Assembly (NCBI GenBank): GCA_015227615.1 | Contig: JAALGZ010000033.1 | Span: 62,001 to 126,000, forward strand | Source of the DNA: Labyrinthula sp. Ha | Lineage: Eukaryota > Sar > Bigyra > Labyrinthulida > Labyrinthulaceae | Direction: 5' to 3' | Length of the DNA: 64,000 nucleotides | Notes under the pieces: model-generated | The model's database searches: none | Seen by the model: only the letters and a program-made list of their open reading frames with translations | What the model was told of the DNA's origin: nothing | Position numbers and translations under genes: made by a program | Part shown: positions 1-12,218 of the stretch, one piece after another | How positions within the stretch are numbered: position 1 is the first letter of the stretch | Layout of the letters: each line of letters begins with the position of its first letter

Positions 1-101
1 ATATCAGAAATATCTTCGATCAAAGTGAGATCTATATCTGTTTCCATATATTGATCTTCTTCATTTTTTGTTTCAAACAAATCTTCTAAGAATTCTTCCA
101 T
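1..101 (-). CDS. N-terminus of an acidic protein, runs off the left edge
   Basis: An ATG at 101-99 on the minus strand opens a frame that stays open to the window edge, about 33 codons. The peptide begins MEEFLEDLFETKNEEDQ and is strongly acidic (many Glu and Asp, few basic residues). It is divergent from the tyrosyl-tRNA synthetase that starts at 173, leaving about 71 bp between starts, like the other close divergent pairs in this window. No family can be named from so short a piece. Such a short frame could be open by chance. Confidence 0.4.
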   Translation of the reverse strand, partial: MEEFLEDLFETKNEEDQYMETDIDLTLIEDISD

Positions 102-172
102 GTATACTTGGGCCATATGGCCCTCTGTGTTTCTATGGAAAAGTGGAGATAGAATTGACCGTTAAAGGAGTT

Positions 173-1429
173 ATGAAATTGTTAGAAAGATTAAAGAATA
201 GAAATTTATTTTATTCAATAACAAGCCATTTAGATACGGTTAAGGCTGTAAATGGTCTTAAACCAGCGGTTTATTTTGGTATTGACCCTACGGCAGATGG
301 GCTGCACTTAGGGAATTTGGTTGGGTTTCGAGTAATGAAAGAATTCGCAAAAGAAGGATTTGACTGTGTGTTTCTTGTTGGTGGTGGAACTGCAAATATT
401 GGTGATCCTTCCTTTAGAGAAAGAGATAGAGGGTTGGATAAAGCTTATTTTAATAGAATAGAGGAAAACAAGCAGGGAATAATACGTGATATAGAGAGCA
501 TAAATAGAAAGCAAGGACTAGAACAATATAAAATTGTGGACAATGAATCTTGGTTAAAAGATATAGATGTTATATCATTTTTGCGCGATACAGGAACGAG
601 CTTTAGGGTGAATAACATGTTGTCTAAGGAAAGTATGAAGTCAAGATTAAATAACACACAGCACGGGCTTACGTTTACGGAACTTAGTTATCAAGTGTTA
701 CAGGCTTATGATTTTGATCGTCTTTTTCATGAAGAGAACTGCATTATTCAAGTAGGTGGATCCGATCAGTGGGGTAATATTATATCTGGTATAGACCTTA
801 TTAAACAAGACAAGAACCTAAAACAGACACCTATAGGCTATACATATCCTTTAATGACAGATGCAAAAGGAAACAAATTAGGAAAGAGTGCTGATAATCC
901 AATATTTGTGAACAAGCATAAAACTACGAATATTGATTTCTATAACTATTTCATCAATATGGAAGATGAAAACCTAAGCAATTTGTTTTTGACCTTTACC
1001 GACTTGGATGAGGGTGAAATTGAAGGGATTATCAATTCACATTCAAACAAACCTAGTGCTCGAACTGCACAAAAACTGCTGGCCAGAGAATTATTTCTTC
1101 TTTGCCGAAGCGAAGCAGACTTTACAGAAGCTGAAACTTCTGCAAGCATACTTTTCCGAAAGCACCCGAACGAAGTTTTGTCTGATGAATATCTACGGGA
1201 TATCTTAAGACCAACGTACACGACCATCTCAAAAATGGAAGCTATAAGAAAATGTCTTTTTGATGGCTCTATTTCTAAATCGGAAATTCGACGGCTAGTT
1301 AAATCAAGAGGAATTAAGCGGAACGGCTTGGTTGTAGAATTGCACGAGTTGAATTCTTCGGTTGGTTCTGTAGGTGAAACTGTTATACTAAGCTCTGGAA
1401 AGAGAAGGGCAGGCCTTAAAATTATATAA
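173..1429 (+). CDS. YARS2: Tyrosyl-tRNA synthetase, bacterial/organellar type
   Basis: Charges tRNA-Tyr with tyrosine. At 418 residues it matches the bacterial and organellar class I enzyme (about 420), not the cytosolic eukaryotic form. Visible signatures are the HIGH-type motif HLGN (residues 45-48) after GIDPTADGL, the block GGSDQWGN, and the KMSKS-type motif KLGKS (about 235-239). The C-terminus resembles an S4 RNA-binding domain (SISKSEIRRLVKSRG). The ATG at 173 is chosen because MKLLERLKNRNLF aligns with the usual bacterial start; the frame is open upstream to about 68 but has no earlier ATG. No mitochondrial or plastid presequence is obvious, so the compartment is inferred from the family. 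No intron is needed. Confidence 0.93.
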   Translation: MKLLERLKNRNLFYSITSHLDTVKAVNGLKPAVYFGIDPTADGLHLGNLVGFRVMKEFAKEGFDCVFLVGGGTANIGDPSFRERDRGLDKAYFNRIEENKQGIIRDIESINRKQGLEQYKIVDNESWLKDIDVISFLRDTGTSFRVNNMLSKESMKSRLNNTQHGLTFTELSYQVLQAYDFDRLFHEENCIIQVGGSDQWGNIISGIDLIKQDKNLKQTPIGYTYPLMTDAKGNKLGKSADNPIFVNKHKTTNIDFYNYFINMEDENLSNLFLTFTDLDEGEIEGIINSHSNKPSARTAQKLLARELFLLCRSEADFTEAETSASILFRKHPNEVLSDEYLRDILRPTYTTISKMEAIRKCLFDGSISKSEIRRLVKSRGIKRNGLVVELHELNSSVGSVGETVILSSGKRRAGLKII

Positions 1430-2442
1430 GGAAACTGTTTGCTGGCCAGTTGTAGAAAGTGCGCAAAAGTTTTTGAGATTCATTTTAACCAACTCTGTGT
1501 TCAGGTTTTTCTAAATCCTCGGCTATGGTATGGAGTAGAGGTTACTGATTTTGAAACAAATGTATAGCGAGGATTTTGTCTAAATCCAGAATAGTTTTTT
1601 GTTAATGACGAAAGCTACAACAAGGTATGTATATCAGAAATTAGTTTTGAATATCTCCAGTGGATGTAACAAGAAGCAACTTTTAATTATACGGCTTCCT
1701 ATCACATGTAGGTTGATTGCTTGTAACATCTATAACTGAGCTGGCGTACGGAGTACGATCTTGACGCAGTTACACTAGGTAGCCAGCAAACTTCGCAATC
1801 GCCTCAAACTTTTACCAGCTTATATTGTCTGCTATCTTGCCTATCGGCGAAGGGTCAAAGTTTGTTTTGCACACCTAACCAGTGCGGTTTAATTCATTCA
1901 ACTCCACTTAAGAGTCAATTTTTTAATTATTCTTTGGTTGGCTAACTATTGCATAAGCGCAGAGTTGAATTTAGGTGCAACAAACCATGCACCCTACTGA
2001 CCGGGAAGTACTTGATAGGTACAGTCACATCAAGAAATGAATTAGCTTGAATTCAAGGCTATCAATAAAACTTAGTATAAAGCATTAGCAACCACTATAG
2101 GAAAATATTTGTGCTCAACAAGTGTCAAGCTAGTGCTTGGATCAGTCACATGTTTGTCTTGGCAAAGCGGCCAGTAATGCATAAATATCTCAAACTAGAT
2201 TTCAAGTTTTGAACGTTTGCTTGAATTTTGGGGCTCCACAAGTCTATGTGGATAGGCTGTACCACTAGGTTAATTGTATGCTTTTCTTTTCTTCCTAAGA
2301 AAAGAAGAGCATAATCTTTAAAATGAAGAAAACTTAAGTTAAGTTTGTCAGTGCGTTTTTCATACTACGGGTAGTTGTTCAAGACAAAGGTATAATAAGC
2401 ATAGAACACCATTAATATTTTAATAGATTCTGTTATTTTGAC
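1430..2442. other. Intergenic, decayed coding-like tracts
   Basis: No intact gene. On the minus strand between about 1750 and 2330, stretches read as plausible protein broken by stops (for example FLDVTVPIKYFPVSRVHG, and FDPSPIGKIADNISW in another frame). They could be part of a decayed gene, but I recognise no family. Confidence 0.3.
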
Positions 2443-3190
2443 TCAATGTGAGGAGTGAATATAAAAGGTTTGATTTTCCTCTGCTGCTTCAAATTCATCA
2501 AGTTGGTCCAGTAGCAGTTCAAGCCTTCTATAGAAGTCAGTACAATTTCTCTTTCCACTTAATACTACGGCCTTGGTAAATAGATGTGGCCTGATATTCT
2601 TCAGACGCTCAGTTGCTTTCAACTCTGGTTGTCTGTCTCCAATAGAAACAAAGTTCTTAATGTACATTGCAGGATCACCTTTTCTTTCTCACTGAATTTC
2701 GGCTTCATAGTTCTTATTGCAGACATGGGTAAAAGAGAACCTTTTCCATTCACATTGATCGCTGAAGTATCTTTAGTACTTATCTCTTGTAGAAATTACC
2801 TCAATACTGTCTCTAGTGAATAATAAAGAATATGTTTCGAGGAGAATTTTTTTTACAAGTTTCTCTTATCCAGAGAAAAGACCCATTACTCACAATTTTC
2901 ACTTCATTGAACACTTCTAAGGCTTTTCTGAGAACGTCAAATACCATTCCATCCGTGAGTTCAAAGAAGTCTTGCACCTTAGTGCACACATTGATATCAG
3001 TTCAGCATTCTAGTTTCTGTTGTTTCCTTATGAAATTTAATACATTAGTTGGGAACAAGGTATCATCATTATCAAAGATAAATAAACACTCCATGAGTTT
3101 GGGGTCGTCATTTTGGATAATTCTTCTTTGTTGCTCAATGCAGGTTGGAAGTTCTATGGGGTCGATACTCTGCCTTCTGCAGTCTGAGTT
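2443..3190 (-). pseudogene. Broken HAD-superfamily phosphatase-like gene
   Basis: Read on the minus strand, three frames in succession give the conserved blocks of a protist HAD-like family. First comes SIDPIELPTCIEQQ, then a motif I-like LFIFDNDDTLFPTN (codons near 3059-3082), then VKIVSNGSFLWI, then DSIEVISTRDK, and last NFVSIGDRQPELKATERLK with a C-terminal KAVVLSGKRN and a leucine-rich tail ending at 2443. In the family as I remember it, motif I reads DWDDTLLPT and the late block SIGDSxxE; here motif I has Asn for Trp. The order and spacing fit, but the blocks lie in different frames: an in-frame TGA follows the motif I segment, and at least two frameshifts separate the rest. One or two breaks might be unrecognised short introns, but not all. 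Confidence 0.6.
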
Positions 3191-4316
3191 GCAGAAATTC
3201 TTGAAGTTTTATTCTTCTTAAAAGATCTGCTAGAACAAATTACACTTTAATTATGTCTTCTTATTGCATGGCTAGTTGACGTTGGTTTTGATTTTGTACT
3301 TAATTTCTGCTCTGGATTAGTATTTTTTGAGGCTAGCATTTCAAAGACCACTTGAAAATAATCCAAAAAAAATATTTCATTGGTTAGATAAATTTCCTAG
3401 AAGTATTAATCAGCAACAAGTAACAGAAAAAAGTGAATATAAAGCGCAAAATATTACGAGGAAGAAGCCAGATGACTAAGTACAGGAGAACCGAGGGTGG
3501 TTTTAGCCATAAATAGAAAGGTAAAGTCAGCTGAAACAGCATTTAGTCAATTTCCTGTGTACTTGAAGAACTATAATGATTACAACAGACTTGCAGAAAA
3601 TGGATGCTATATCATGTAAGAAAGCAGATAGTTGAAATAAAGAAAAATCCTGAAGAAAACAGTCAACACTCTACTGAATAAAATGTGAAGAGAAAGCGAT
3701 CTCACAGAAAATTTTAACATTTTTAAAAATTGTAAGAAAGATTTCACAACGAGCCAAGAGAAGCTCTAGGAAAACCCGTCAACCTCAAAAGAATGCAGCA
3801 GGCGTGGTGCAGAAAAGTAGTATTTTGCAAAAATATTCCCTAAAATATGAGAAGCAGAATCAACAGAAAAAGAAAAGGATGAAAGGTAAGCAGAGCCTTT
3901 CCTGATTGATGGATGGGTTTTAGAATCAAAGTATTGTTGTTTTTCAGTGCGGCTTCAAGACAACTTAAGACATAAAATCTTTAAGCTTTGGGCTTGCTTC
4001 TAGTTCTTCTGTAAAAACATCTTGAACTTATCAGCTTTACTTACAAAATTTTTTCTTTCTCTTAGGAATTTGAATATTTGTGGCCTTAGAATTTCTACCT
4101 TCTTTTCTAGCTCTCTTGAATTCCTGGTTAAGTAAGTCTTTGATCGCGTAAATGCCTTGAAATTAACAATGTAGTACAACATCTACGGCCGTTAAGGGTG
4201 TGTCAGCTATTGCTAGGTTCCTAATCATGTTCATTTTGTCTGGTTTTACTTCAGAATCAGACCTTCTTCCATTTTCATTGTCCTTAAGCTCATGACCTGA
4301 GTAAAGTAAACACTGG
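3191..4316. other. Decayed coding-like sequence on both strands
   Basis: On the plus strand about 3340-3900 reads as fragments such as IFHWLDKFPRSINQQQVTEK and FSQFPVYLKNYNDYNRLAEN, separated by stops and frame changes, ending in a Lys/Gln-rich segment near 3890. On the minus strand 4000-4290 has open pieces such as MNMIRNLAIADTPLTAVDVV. No family recognised; the pieces look like dead genes rather than random AT-rich DNA. Confidence 0.25.
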
Positions 4317-4387
4317 ACTTTGAAGATATATTTTCCACTTTGAAGATATATTTTCCACTTTGAAGATATATTTTCCACTTTGAAGAT
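4317..4387. repeat. 20-bp tandem repeat, about 3.5 copies
   Basis: Unit TGAAGATATATTTTCCACTT repeats with no mismatch for three full copies (4321-4380), with partial copies at both ends. The period is not a multiple of three, so it is not a coding repeat. Confidence 0.95.
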
Positions 4388-4639
4388 CAAAATTATTGCT
4401 TTATCGAAGAGTCCAAAACTTAAAGGAAATTAAATTTACATTACATAATCGTGGCACGCTTTCAATGAAATCAATAGTTCTATCTGTGTGTGTTCCTCTG
4501 AAAATCGGTGAGAAAAAGGTCATTTCTATCTACATAAGTTTGCAACTATGCTGTCAAGTACTTATGACAATGATTCTACCGTAGATCCCCTGTATTTGAT
4601 ACATTCAACGGCCTTAGATGTCTCTCCTTCATGTTGAAG

Positions 4640-5140
4640 GTTGGTTACTTCACTTTCAGCTTGGTTTACCGCCTCTTTTCCTTGTCATTTACATTCTTTC
4701 CTTTCAAAAGTCTTGGGTCATATAGCTGCAGGTTCTCTACATCACTTACTGGAAGTAGTCTTCCGTAGACTAACTTCTGAAAATTCAATGCTTCTTGTTG
4801 TTCATATCTAGTTATTCTCTTCCGAAAAATTTATCTAGAACTGACTTACCTAATATTTAACAGAGAGCTAATTTTGACGGAGCCCTAACTTTAATGCTCG
4901 CATTGGAATTACTACTCGGGCTTGTTTTGCTAGTTAATTAACCACTACTGGTAATCAACCTCTTATCCTCTTTCATCAGTACTGTGGTTTCGTTTTGATA
5001 TTGCAACGTTACAGGTGATCTTTCTTCCACATGTCCTGGTCTGGGTCTCTGCTCTCTTATTTCATTAATACTAATTCTTCCCTCATCGGTACTCGTATTT
5101 GCATGATCCTTGCTTTCATAGTTACTCTGATGCCGAACGA
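4640..5140 (-). pseudogene. Decayed gene of unknown family
   Basis: On the minus strand about 5140-4860 reads as a Ser/Thr/Glu-rich stretch (for example STDEGRISINEIREQRPRPG and QNETTVLMKEDKRLIT). About 4840-4660 reads, in another frame, as ITRYEQQEALNFQKLVYGRL followed by VENLQLYDPRLLKGKNV. Stops and at least one frame change lie between. It sits upstream of the HAD pseudogene on the same strand, so the two could be remains of neighbouring genes. Function unknown. Confidence 0.35.
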
Positions 5141-8100
5141 TCTGATTTTATCTCGCCTAAAAACATCCCTAAATCTGTAAATTGCAAATAACCGAAGAAG
5201 GTCAAACTTGACAATAGAGTAGCAACCCATCATGCATGTCCAGATGAGCGGTCATGGGCCTATATATCATCCAGATGTTTTAGATATGTTCCAATTGGGC
5301 TCTTGCTAAGCTAAATGTTTTAATTCTAATGCGATTTACTCATACGAAGTTGGTCAAGTGATGTTCTTATGTTCTATTGACAATCGTAAACACGGAATTT
5401 AAAAAGAATTCCAGGTGGTACTTAAGCCACTCCAGAAATAATTGCTATATTCCTAGGGGCTAGCTTAGAGTCGACAGAACAAAATCGAACTTAAAATGGT
5501 TGATGATGATAAAAACCAAATAAATATTAGTACACAAGGATTTTGCAAGAGGACAGTTTGGAGCACAAGTATAATCTTTGATGTCGATGTTATAGCTCCA
5601 GATTATTTTGTCACCTACAATAGGAGGACAAAATACTCAAGCTTCGCCAGCATTAAAGTAGGCATGCATATGACAAAGTATCTACTCTAGAACACAAACT
5701 TTATGTTACACAACTCCGTAGTTTTCATTAAAGAAGAAAACTGCTACAAAGCATAAAGGATTATGTAAGTGATGATATTGTTTTGATGAGTATCACAGAA
5801 CAACATGCAGATCCAAAAGTTCTCATAGTATCGTAATCTTTATTTAAATTAGGCTGCTGATCCTATTTTATAAAATGGTTGCTTTCATCAGGTCTTACCT
5901 CCATGACAATTTCCGCTTTAGTTCTCGCAAAATTGTCTTACCTCCGGGTAACCAGGATTCACAAGTTGCAACATCAATGTGATAAAGCTGAGAAAGAAGA
6001 ACACAAAAAACCTGCCAAGAGTATCTCTACATAGTATAGAAATGGGTCCCGTGAATCCACTCAACTTGGCTATTTGAGACTGGACTATCAATATTTAGCT
6101 GGTCATAATTGAGGCTAAAATTGAAAAATGATGCAATATTACTAAACTCTAAGTTCTACACAAGGAAATACCGATCCCATACACAGAAACCAAGTAAAAC
6201 AGCTCTTCTTGGAAATCTACAATAAGGTCACACAGGAAGACCTTTATATCTCATTCACAAACAACGTCCTAAATGCTCAAGTAGACCCCATCTCATATAC
6301 GCGATTGATCTAGTATTTCTCATTTTTGGCCTTTCACAAAAGCATCTAGCTGTGGATTTTTATCTTTAACTGGTTTTATCACCAAGGATATAGAAAACAA
6401 CCCGCATACTCATAAACACCTAAGATCTAAAGTGCTTCTAAAGTTCTTAAAGCTTCAGATCGTGGGTTTTGTATGTATTGAATTTAATAGAGACATTTGA
6501 GCTGACCAGAAAAGATTGGCGTTTAGAGGAGTTGAACGGATATATACATATTAAATGCTTTGGAACTTGACTCTAGGAAAACTTCCAAAGTGCAAACTAG
6601 AAATACACTAACAGAAAGTATGGTATCTATATCTATAAGGTGTGGGGCTGCCAAGAATTTTTGTGGTCAGTTCTATTTCGACTATTTTACAATTCTGAAT
6701 GAATTGTTTTACTTTTTCTTGAATAAAATCTCCATTCTTGATGTTACATTTTCTGGTAGGATGATAATAGAATATAAAAATTTGATAGAGCTTATGAATT
6801 TTTAATAATATAAGGCAAGGTTCAGACCTCGAATTACCATAAGGTCAAACTTTACCTTATTACTTAAAAACTGCAAAGTAGAATACATAAGACAATAACC
6901 CCATTTCAGTCCTTTTCATCAAGGTAATAATGGGTCCTATGTCTTTAACTACTAATTGTCTCTTTTAAGTAAACAATTAAATTAATGGATGACAAATATA
7001 TTGTGAGTAACTCGCAAAATAACAGTCAGTAAGGTAGAAAATATCTAAAGAAGATAATAGGTAAAACTAATATCACTTCTAATTAACACAACACACCCAG
7101 TGCAATTTTCACCCAATAAGGTTATATGCTCTAGACAACATCAATAATTAATTGAAAGGTTAGATTTAAAACCTTATATTATAATTCTAATATAAGAAAT
7201 TCATGTTTTGACGTTGAACCCTGTATTCTCTTCATACCATCTTAATTCTATATTAGGTATGATAGACGATGTACACAGTGAGGTCAAGGAATCTTTGACT
7301 TAAAAACATAGATGTAAATATATTAAGAATTTAATTGAGTTTCATATAACTTCATGTAAATCCCATGTTTATCTGTATTCTCTTTGCAATTTGTTATCTA
7401 TCACTCTATAACTTGGCCAATGTGTTAACAAGAAGGGTATACGAAGAATCTAAATAGTAATATTTTTCCTGGTACCTGATGCTGAAAGAATAAAAAAAAG
7501 CCTAATATGCCCACAGGGCTTACTTATTTTGAAACTACAGAAAGAAGCCTGATACAAAGTCTAGGGCTGTATTCTACCACCCTTACTATTTTATCTATCG
7601 CATTTATCCAACGAATCAGAAGCAAATCGTGACATTCGATGTTATTAAACTTGTATAGAGATGACTCTCTTACAGTGATTTGAGAGAGAATACTTCTTGG
7701 AGTATAGCACTACCTAGAAGTTAATATATAGCACCTCAACGTCTTGGATAAATTTTCCAAGGGTGCTTTTCATTGCCAATATGGCTCCAATCAACTTATG
7801 CATTATTATTTCTACTCAAAAATGTTCTACTTAATTCCCTGATTCTTGGTTTTCATTGCCGATGTTAATTAATAAATTGTTCTCCACAATATTACCCACT
7901 CAATAAGATTACTCGCTGACTCTAACAATAGATATTTTTGGGGATTAATACCAACCTTTGATTGACGTTAAGCCTATATTATATTTATCCCTATATTACG
8001 GTAGCAATGTAATAATTACGTTGGTGATGCAGCTTATTAATAAATTTGGCTGTTTTTAATATTTGAAGTTTATAATGTGACTAACTAACTAACTAACTTC

Positions 8101-11100
8101 GTGATCACTATGTATCGAAATATCAAACTTTTTTCTGCGAAGCTCTCTACAGATGCTAAGAAAATAAACCAACAGAAACTAGTAGCTTATTTGGACCACG
8201 TTCTTTTATAGCTATATATCTCTAACATAGAGTGAAACTAGAAACGGATCTACTGATACGTCTTTATTTGAAATTTGCTGCTTAAATTCTTGAAAAGATG
8301 AGTATAATGACAATTTACTTATGAATTACAACTGTGTCTGGATATTTTGCATCATTTTGTGATCTTAAAGTCTTGCTGTTGAGATATTACACTTGTATCT
8401 GTAACAAATTTGAAATCCCAAGTTACCATTGACGCTAAGAACATTCAAGTGAATCTGAAATAACCAATTTTTTGAAATTAAAGAGAAAGTTATATTATGA
8501 ACCTGTAAACCATACAGTAGAACAATTATTCAGGTAGCCATACTTATTGACGTAAAATTTTTTTCTATGGTTAATAATCGTCTCTAAGCAATGAAATCTA
8601 CTTTAATTTCAAATTATTTTTAGTATGATTTTCCATCTCAAAGGCTCTTACATATATGTTCAAATCTATTTCATCCTTTGTTAATTAAGTACATTAACTC
8701 ATCTGATTAACAGTAGAATAGAAGCATTAGATTTAAGTTAGCTAGGTACTTTATTTTTAAGCCAACTATTTTATTTATAGCATAAGAATCTACTGAGTCA
8801 AGGTTATTTTAAAATAAGTGTCTACACTAACTATCTAAGATGTAGGTTTGATTATTTGTTGTTGAAATCAGAGATTAATCTGGAATTACGACATGGTTTT
8901 TAATTAATTTCTTCAAAAGAGAACAAATAATTCCACAAGCTAGACACTTTCCATAATAGCTCTTCGTCAAAATTGCCAGTTTTTTATTACGGGCAGCCTT
9001 AAATCTTTTGTGGAGGCTTATCTAATTTAAAAAAAGAAGTGAGCAATGTTAATTATTACTTAGATTCTTGCAAAAGAGCAAGTTCATTCAACAAATGCTG
9101 ACATCAAACGCTAGTATATTCATTATTTCATTTTTCTTGAGCTTAGAGGTTCTTTATTACAATTCGGTACTTATATTTGTTCTAGGGAATGTAAAAAATC
9201 ATCACATGGTATACACAAGTGATTTAGAATAAATTCTGTCAGTAACAGTTCAGAGAGGTACAAACCATTGTAAAATTAATACGAAATTAGAGTTCTTACT
9301 GGCTCCGATCATAAGATGTATTGAAGCCTTATGAAATAAAGCAAAGTGGATTGCAGAGTATATTTTGGGTATTGAAACAATAGAAAGAACCAATAAAATT
9401 AAATACTCCAGTGCTCCGAGTTGTGAATACATATTAAGTGGATGAAAAATACAGATATAAAGCAAATTTTTCAAGAATTATCAAGTCGAAGAACTAGTGA
9501 TATTAGATATAAAATAATTTAAGGGTTTGAGACTATCCTTAAGTTGAAAATTTTATTTGGTATAAGATAATTAATGGTTGAAGAACTGGGGCTAAGAGTT
9601 ATTAAATTGAAAGAATAACTAGAATTGCAAAGTGTTAGTAACATATCACTCTGATAGATGCAAGGTACTACTGTTACTCTTATCAAAACTAATTAGTAGG
9701 AAACTATTTTCCCTGTAAATTACCTGTATTACTTGTGGAACACATCATGATATTCTGAAGCCTTATAAAACACTTGAAGAAAATAGTGGACGTTGTTGAA
9801 TTTTTTTTCTAGTATATAGAAATGATACATCAGCACATTTCGTATTAGAAAGATTCGTTGACCCAAGTCAAACCCCAAAAAAATAGTAATAATATCATGT
9901 AGAAAATCCTTCTTAGGCATGTGGATGTATTTTACAAATGAGTATATTTTCAAATACATGAATCTTGTTGCTTTTATTCCATGAAGCTGAGTTTCTCCAA
10001 ATAATTGTAAGTCTGCAAACTCACAAGAACTGACCTAATCAAAGTTTTCAGAAACAAAAACATAGCAAGTAATATCACCTAATGCATACGAATTGTTCTA
10101 TAATGGAGAAAATAAAACTTTGCTACTGTTTCAGTCTTACTTATACATGTGGTTAGGATTAGGCATGATAGCTAACACTATTTTTCAGTTCCCTGAAAGC
10201 CAGATTAAAGCCTGAATACACTCTAAAGGTGTAAATATAATAAAAGTTCATTCATTAGAACTTTAAATTTGATAATAATGTCATTTTATATGAGGTTGTT
10301 ACTTATATAGTTGATTGATCATAAAAGCAGATACTGTTAATTTTAAAGTTCGACGAGAGTACTTTCTTATGTATTTAAGGTTTAGGTTGGATGGAAAGAT
10401 TTAAATAAGGAACACAATTTATCCAGAATTTAGCTTCCGTCTTTGGGATTAACTTTATGTTATTTTTTTTTGTGGTAACATAAAGTCTTGAAAATGAATA
10501 CAGTTTGCGATCATGACAATATTTCCTATATAAAGTACGAGAATAGTGTTGCGAAGCAACTAAAGTGGAGCCAACAGTTCTGATACTTAAAGTTCGAAAA
10601 CAAAACTGAAGATACAGGTAAATACTAATATGGAAAAATAGCGCTTTGTTTTTAGACTCAAGCTAAGAATTAATCTAATTTGAAAGAGAGGCAAAACCAC
10701 ATGGTAAATCAAAATGTAGATAAAATGCTCTAAGCTACCAAAAATATTTTCTACATAATCCCTGCCTGTAATGGGGCCTGCGTAATAAAGAATTGCAAGC
10801 CTAAGTTTTGTATCTGTTCATTTTGTAGGTCATTAACTTTTATTATTGATGGTTACCTGCTGAAGCTATATCATTCTAAATTTCTCTATTTGTAACACCT
10901 GGACACCACATTATTTCGGTAATAAAGTATCTGATGAAACAGGCTTAATCAATGGATGACTGAATAGTTAGATAATTATTAATCTGTTCTGATAATGTTG
11001 TATATTGAGAGCACGGAAGCTATATGATCAATACCAACAAATAATTTATTTACGAAATATCAAGTTAATACTTCACAGTATCTCAAAGTACAGATGGGTT

Positions 11101-11775
11101 ACCAGAACATCGTAATTTAATCAACAGCGAACTCTGGAATAGGCCACTGCTACTGACTATTGTCTAAAATAATAAAATCTGAAACTACTAGGCAACATTT
11201 GAAGTATTGAAACCTTGGAAGTTTAAATATTTCAGTCTTGTTGTTGTCGACACTGGCACTTTCTTGGGGTCATTAAAGGAATCAGTCCCAGTAATAATAT
11301 GTAATGCTTAACTGCGGAATTAATTTAGCGTACCTAAACGTGTTCATATAGTACTCTTAATGTAACAGAAGAGGTGAATTCAATGGGACTAAACCAATAA
11401 TTGGAAAATGTGTGAGGCTTAGCTCTGGAGTTAACCAACATGAATTGTAGCATCAGGAGCGACCGTGCTGAAGCTTTGCTCTTCAATATATTCTCCATAT
11501 AGTGCAGATAATCATAATCTGGAAAATGCCTTGCTGCATTCATATGATGCATTGAACTGAGACAAGGGCAAGTTAATTGTGCACTATAGCAAACTTAAAG
11601 TCACTTGATAAAAGAACTATGGTTCTTAGAAATTATCTGAAGAATAAATTAATTTAAGTCTAACCGCGCCAGCAATTTATTAGCTTCGTCAATAGAATAA
11701 CCTACTAGGATGCTATAGAATTGTATTAGTAACTGTTTCCTATTTCTTCATGCGGAAGGGCGGAACGACCAAAAT
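5141..11775. other. Long AT-rich stretch with no intact gene
   Basis: The first part still shows coding-like scraps on the plus strand (an open 64-codon frame at 5496-5690 and related text before it, broken by stops). From about 6800 onward I see only AT-rich sequence with short random frames. A short tandem run of TAAC lies near 8080-8096. No RNA gene, repeat family or transposon end recognised. Confidence 0.5.
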
Positions 11776-11945
11776 TTATGTAGTTAAGGTCTCTTCCGTA
11801 AAGGGGAGCTGCGATTCTTCTAATAAGATAATTTTTTTTTTTTCTGAAACCACCAGTTCTCTCACTTTCAATTCTAAATTTCGGGATGAGACTTTGAACT
11901 CGTTTTGTTGTTGACCAGGACTTAAGTAATAGAGTTTTACTTCAT
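11776..11945 (-). CDS. Possible 49-residue protein with one very short intron
   Basis: An ATG at 11945-11943 followed by a possible 20-nt intron (11940-11921, GT...AG) would give a small protein beginning MNPGQQQNEFKVSSRNLELK, rich in Lys and Glu and able to form a helix, ending at 11776. It diverges from the tiny mitochondrial gene at 12031 (85 bp between starts), as other pairs here do. Against it: the acceptor TTAAG is unlike the TAG/CAG ends of the better introns, the intron is shorter than the rest, and the frame is open without splicing from about 12018. Treat as a candidate only. Confidence 0.25.
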
Positions 11946-12030
11946 AAAACCACAAAACCCAGGAGTCAGGGCAATAAAATCTTTTCTTCTTAAATTTGGT
12001 TGTAACAAGTACTAACAAAAAGCTGACACC

Positions 12031-12218
12031 ATGTTAGCGCGATCTACCCTAAATATCTCTTCACAAACTTCGGGTGTAATGTGAAACCCAAAATGGCAGT
12101 AGAGAATAGTCACTCTATGGAATATCCCCGTTTGTCTCTGAAATGGTTCTTTTTTGCATTCGGTGTATTCATTGCAGTTGAAGAAAAACAAAGATGGATT
12201 CAAGAGCAAATAGAATAG
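12031..12218 (+). CDS. Tiny single-helix protein, probably mitochondrial, with a 26-nt intron
   Basis: Two exons, 12031-12073 and 12100-12218, joined across a 26-nt GT...AG intron give 53 residues without a frame problem. The N-terminus MLARSTLNISSQTS is a typical short mitochondrial presequence (Arg, Ser and Thr, no acids). It is followed by one membrane helix (about residues 28-39, LKWFFFAFGVFIAV) and a charged tail EEKQRWIQEQIE. That plan is common among small accessory subunits of respiratory complexes, but I cannot assign the protein to one. The last 25 nt overlap the first possible ATG of the kinesin gene in another frame. The gene is invisible to simple frame scanning because of the intron. 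Support is the clean splice, the presequence and the helix. Confidence 0.55.
12074..12099 (+). other. 26-nt intron in the tiny mitochondrial protein gene
   Basis: Begins GTGTAATG and ends ATGGCAG. It splits a Val codon (phase 1); without removal the frame meets a TGA almost at once. Confidence 0.5.

Noticed and set aside
68-172. Longer N-terminus for the tyrosyl-tRNA synthetase starting at 68
   Set aside because: The upstream part begins with TTG, has no ATG, overlaps the start of a minus-strand frame, and the ATG at 173 aligns with the usual family start.
12012-12209. Minus-strand frame opposite the tiny mitochondrial gene
   Set aside because: It lacks an ATG start and is antisense to a spliced plus-strand gene with better support.
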